Below, piece by piece: positions 62,692 through 64,000 of a stretch of 64,000 nucleotides of DNA. Position numbers and translations under genes: made by a program. Each line of letters starts with the position of its first letter. Position 1 is the stretch's first letter. Below the pieces are notes generated by a model. The model was given only the letters and a program-made list of their open reading frames with translations. It was not told the DNA's origin and searched no databases. This DNA comes from Thalassospira povalilytica (lineage in GTDB: Bacteria > Pseudomonadota > Alphaproteobacteria > Rhodospirillales > Thalassospiraceae): contig NZ_PGTS01000003.1 in NCBI RefSeq assembly GCF_002844235.1, positions 310,001 to 374,000 of the forward strand, in the 5' to 3' direction.

Positions 62692-64000
62692 TTATTCTGC
62701 GGGGATGGCGCGCGCTTCGCCCTCGCGGATGGCGCAATGATCGGTGATGAAATCAATGATCCGGTTCTGGGTGTTGTCGATATCTTCGGTCACGATACCG
62801 TGGCGTCCGGATGTGACCATCTGAACATCGATTTCCGTTGCCTTGGAGGCAAGGCGACGGATCATGCTTGCGCTGGCCGGGTCGACAACCTGATCGCCAT
62901 CGCCCTGAAGAACAAGTGTCGGGCATTCAAGGTCTGGCAAACGGCGCTGCATTTCAGCAACCGCTTGCCGCAACTGGTGCAGGCCGCCGATCGGAATGTT
63001 GCGGTAATTGATGTCGGGATGTTCGGAGTCGTTGGGCCGGAAACTCAGCAATTCCTGTGCTGATGGCATCCATCCCATCAATTTGTTTGCCCCGTATAGC
63101 AACGGCACAAACATCAGATTGCGATTGCGGAATTTAAGCGGTGTTGCGGCCAGAACCAACCCGGCAAGTTTTTCGGGGTGGTTTGCGGCGTGAATGGCCG
63201 AAAGCGCCCCGCCAGTTGAAAAGCCGACAATGATTACCTGTTCGCAAAATGGTGACAGAATCTCGTATCCGCGTCGCACCGATGCCAGCCAATCCGACCA
63301 GGTACGTTTTTGCAATTCATGGGGGGATGTTCCATGGCCGGACAGCCGCACCCCCATCACCGCATAGCCAAGTGCGGACAGTTTATCACCCAGTTCGCGC
63401 AGTTCGGCCGGGGATGCCAGGAACCCGTGGACAAGCAGCACCCCGCAGGCAAATCGTGTCTGCCCGTTGGGCAGAAGCAAATAGGGACGGCTGTCCGCGG
63501 TTGCGGTTTCCTGCTGATTGATTGCGTCGTATTTCGGATCCTTGAACTTGGCCCGATTCCAGGACCACGCCCGGACTTCATCATCAAAACGGCGATGGGC
63601 GATGTCGACCGGGCTTAGATGATCGACTTCGACCCGGGCGCGTTCCAGTGCCTGCCAGGCGGCATGAATCGGCGCCATTTCATTGGCATAGACCATGATC
63701 GGATTGTCCATGCGGATCTGGTCGAAATGGGCCTGTTCCTGCAATTTTGGCAGGAAACAGTATTTCTGATCCCGGCGTTCGATCAGGCCAAGCTGGACAG
63801 CGCTGTCGATAAAGAACCGGATTTGCGGACAATTCAGTTCAAAGATACCGACATAATCGGCCGGGTTTTTCATGCCGCGATGCAGATGGACATTTTCGGC
63901 CTGCTGGATGTTCTTGATTGCCAGATACAGGGTTCTGTCAAAATGACCGATATCGATTTCGGTCACGCCGTCTTCAAGCCACATCATGATCAGGCGTGAT
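62692..64000 (-). CDS. Alpha/beta hydrolase, C-terminal part (runs off right edge)
   Basis: The frame is open through to the window edge, so the start may lie outside; ATG 63987 is possible but not convincing. The first about 165 residues form an unrecognised domain (HFDRTLYLAIKNI, FELNCPQIRFFIDSA). The last about 265 residues are an alpha/beta hydrolase: oxyanion strand LLVHGFLASPAELRELG, nucleophile Ser in VGFSTGGAL, Asp in GDGDQVVDP and His in GRHGIV. It resembles carboxylesterase/monoglyceride-lipase types. The substrate is unknown; an N-terminal acyltransferase-like region upstream is only a guess. Confidence 0.78.
   Translation of the reverse strand, partial: SRLIMMWLEDGVTEIDIGHFDRTLYLAIKNIQQAENVHLHRGMKNPADYVGIFELNCPQIRFFIDSAVQLGLIERRDQKYCFLPKLQEQAHFDQIRMDNPIMVYANEMAPIHAAWQALERARVEVDHLSPVDIAHRRFDDEVRAWSWNRAKFKDPKYDAINQQETATADSRPYLLLPNGQTRFACGVLLVHGFLASPAELRELGDKLSALGYAVMGVRLSGHGTSPHELQKRTWSDWLASVRRGYEILSPFCEQVIIVGFSTGGALSAIHAANHPEKLAGLVLAATPLKFRNRNLMFVPLLYGANKLMGWMPSAQELLSFRPNDSEHPDINYRNIPIGGLHQLRQAVAEMQRRLPDLECPTLVLQGDGDQVVDPASASMIRRLASKATEIDVQMVTSGRHGIVTEDIDNTQNRIIDFITDHCAIREGEARAIPAE

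Noticed and set aside
1-64000. Search for tRNA, rRNA, CRISPR arrays, insertion sequences and phage genes
   Set aside because: Gaps were read for cloverleaf-like segments, regularly spaced repeats, transposase motifs and terminal inverted repeats; none could be supported by eye.

Overview
The window looks like chromosomal DNA of a marine alphaproteobacterium of the Rhodospirillales, most likely Thalassospira or a close relative. This is inferred from mid-50s GC by eye, an Irr-type Fur paralogue, an alphaproteobacterial SAM-II riboswitch in front of metK, olsBA ornithine-lipid genes, and the gene order fur-olsBA-miaB-phoH-ybeY-corC-lnt-XRE-metK-trmB ... rimP-nusA-ylxR-infB-rbfA-truB-rpsO-pnp. 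No rRNA, tRNA, CRISPR array, insertion sequence or phage gene was seen.

Layout. (1) 1-10.4 kb: the start of a PhoR-like sensor kinase leaving the window to the left, a RutE-like nitroreductase, an exported polysaccharide deacetylase, coaBC, dut, an Rrf2 regulator with cysK, a MoeB/DsrE sulfur pair, a divergent LysE/LysR pair and an MgtC-like membrane protein. (2) 10.4-17.4 kb: a sugar-utilisation locus. A GH1 beta-glucosidase and a LacI regulator run left, and a complete sugar ABC importer runs right. A perfect 22-bp operator and a related second site lie in the shared control region. (3) 17.4-31.1 kb: ddpX, then the conserved core tsaB-rimI, fur, olsBA, miaB-phoH-ybeY-corC-lnt, an XRE regulator, metK and trmB. 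(4) 31.1-40.7 kb: a heme-acquisition island, hasI-hasS-hasR-hasA-hasD-hasE-hemO, with Fur-box-like sites ahead of hasI, hasR and hasA. It sits between trmB and rimP. (5) 40.8-50.3 kb: the rimP-to-pnp translation/RNA-processing cluster. (6) 50.3-64 kb: a flavin oxidoreductase, a two-TM SPFH protein, irr, a rubrerythrin, eutBC, a Fur-box iron-type ABC importer with a divergent methyltransferase, a GntR-OsmC pair and an alpha/beta hydrolase running off the right edge.

How the genes work together. The has island is a self-contained heme circuit. Heme-loaded HasA docks on HasR, whose STN domain should signal through the anti-sigma factor HasS to the ECF sigma factor HasI. HasD and HasE with an outer-membrane TolC would export HasA, and HemO would open the imported heme to release iron. 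Fur, Irr and the second Fur-box transporter make iron the dominant theme. The most unusual item is the hemophore: a HasA heme-binding domain with recognisable His and Tyr ligands joined to a C-terminal RTX calcium-repeat secretion module. Other points worth following are 11-bp-phased repeats resembling a Pho box ahead of olsB, a SAM-II riboswitch followed by a hairpin that sequesters the metK ribosome-binding site, and leader hairpins ahead of pnp, rimP and irr.
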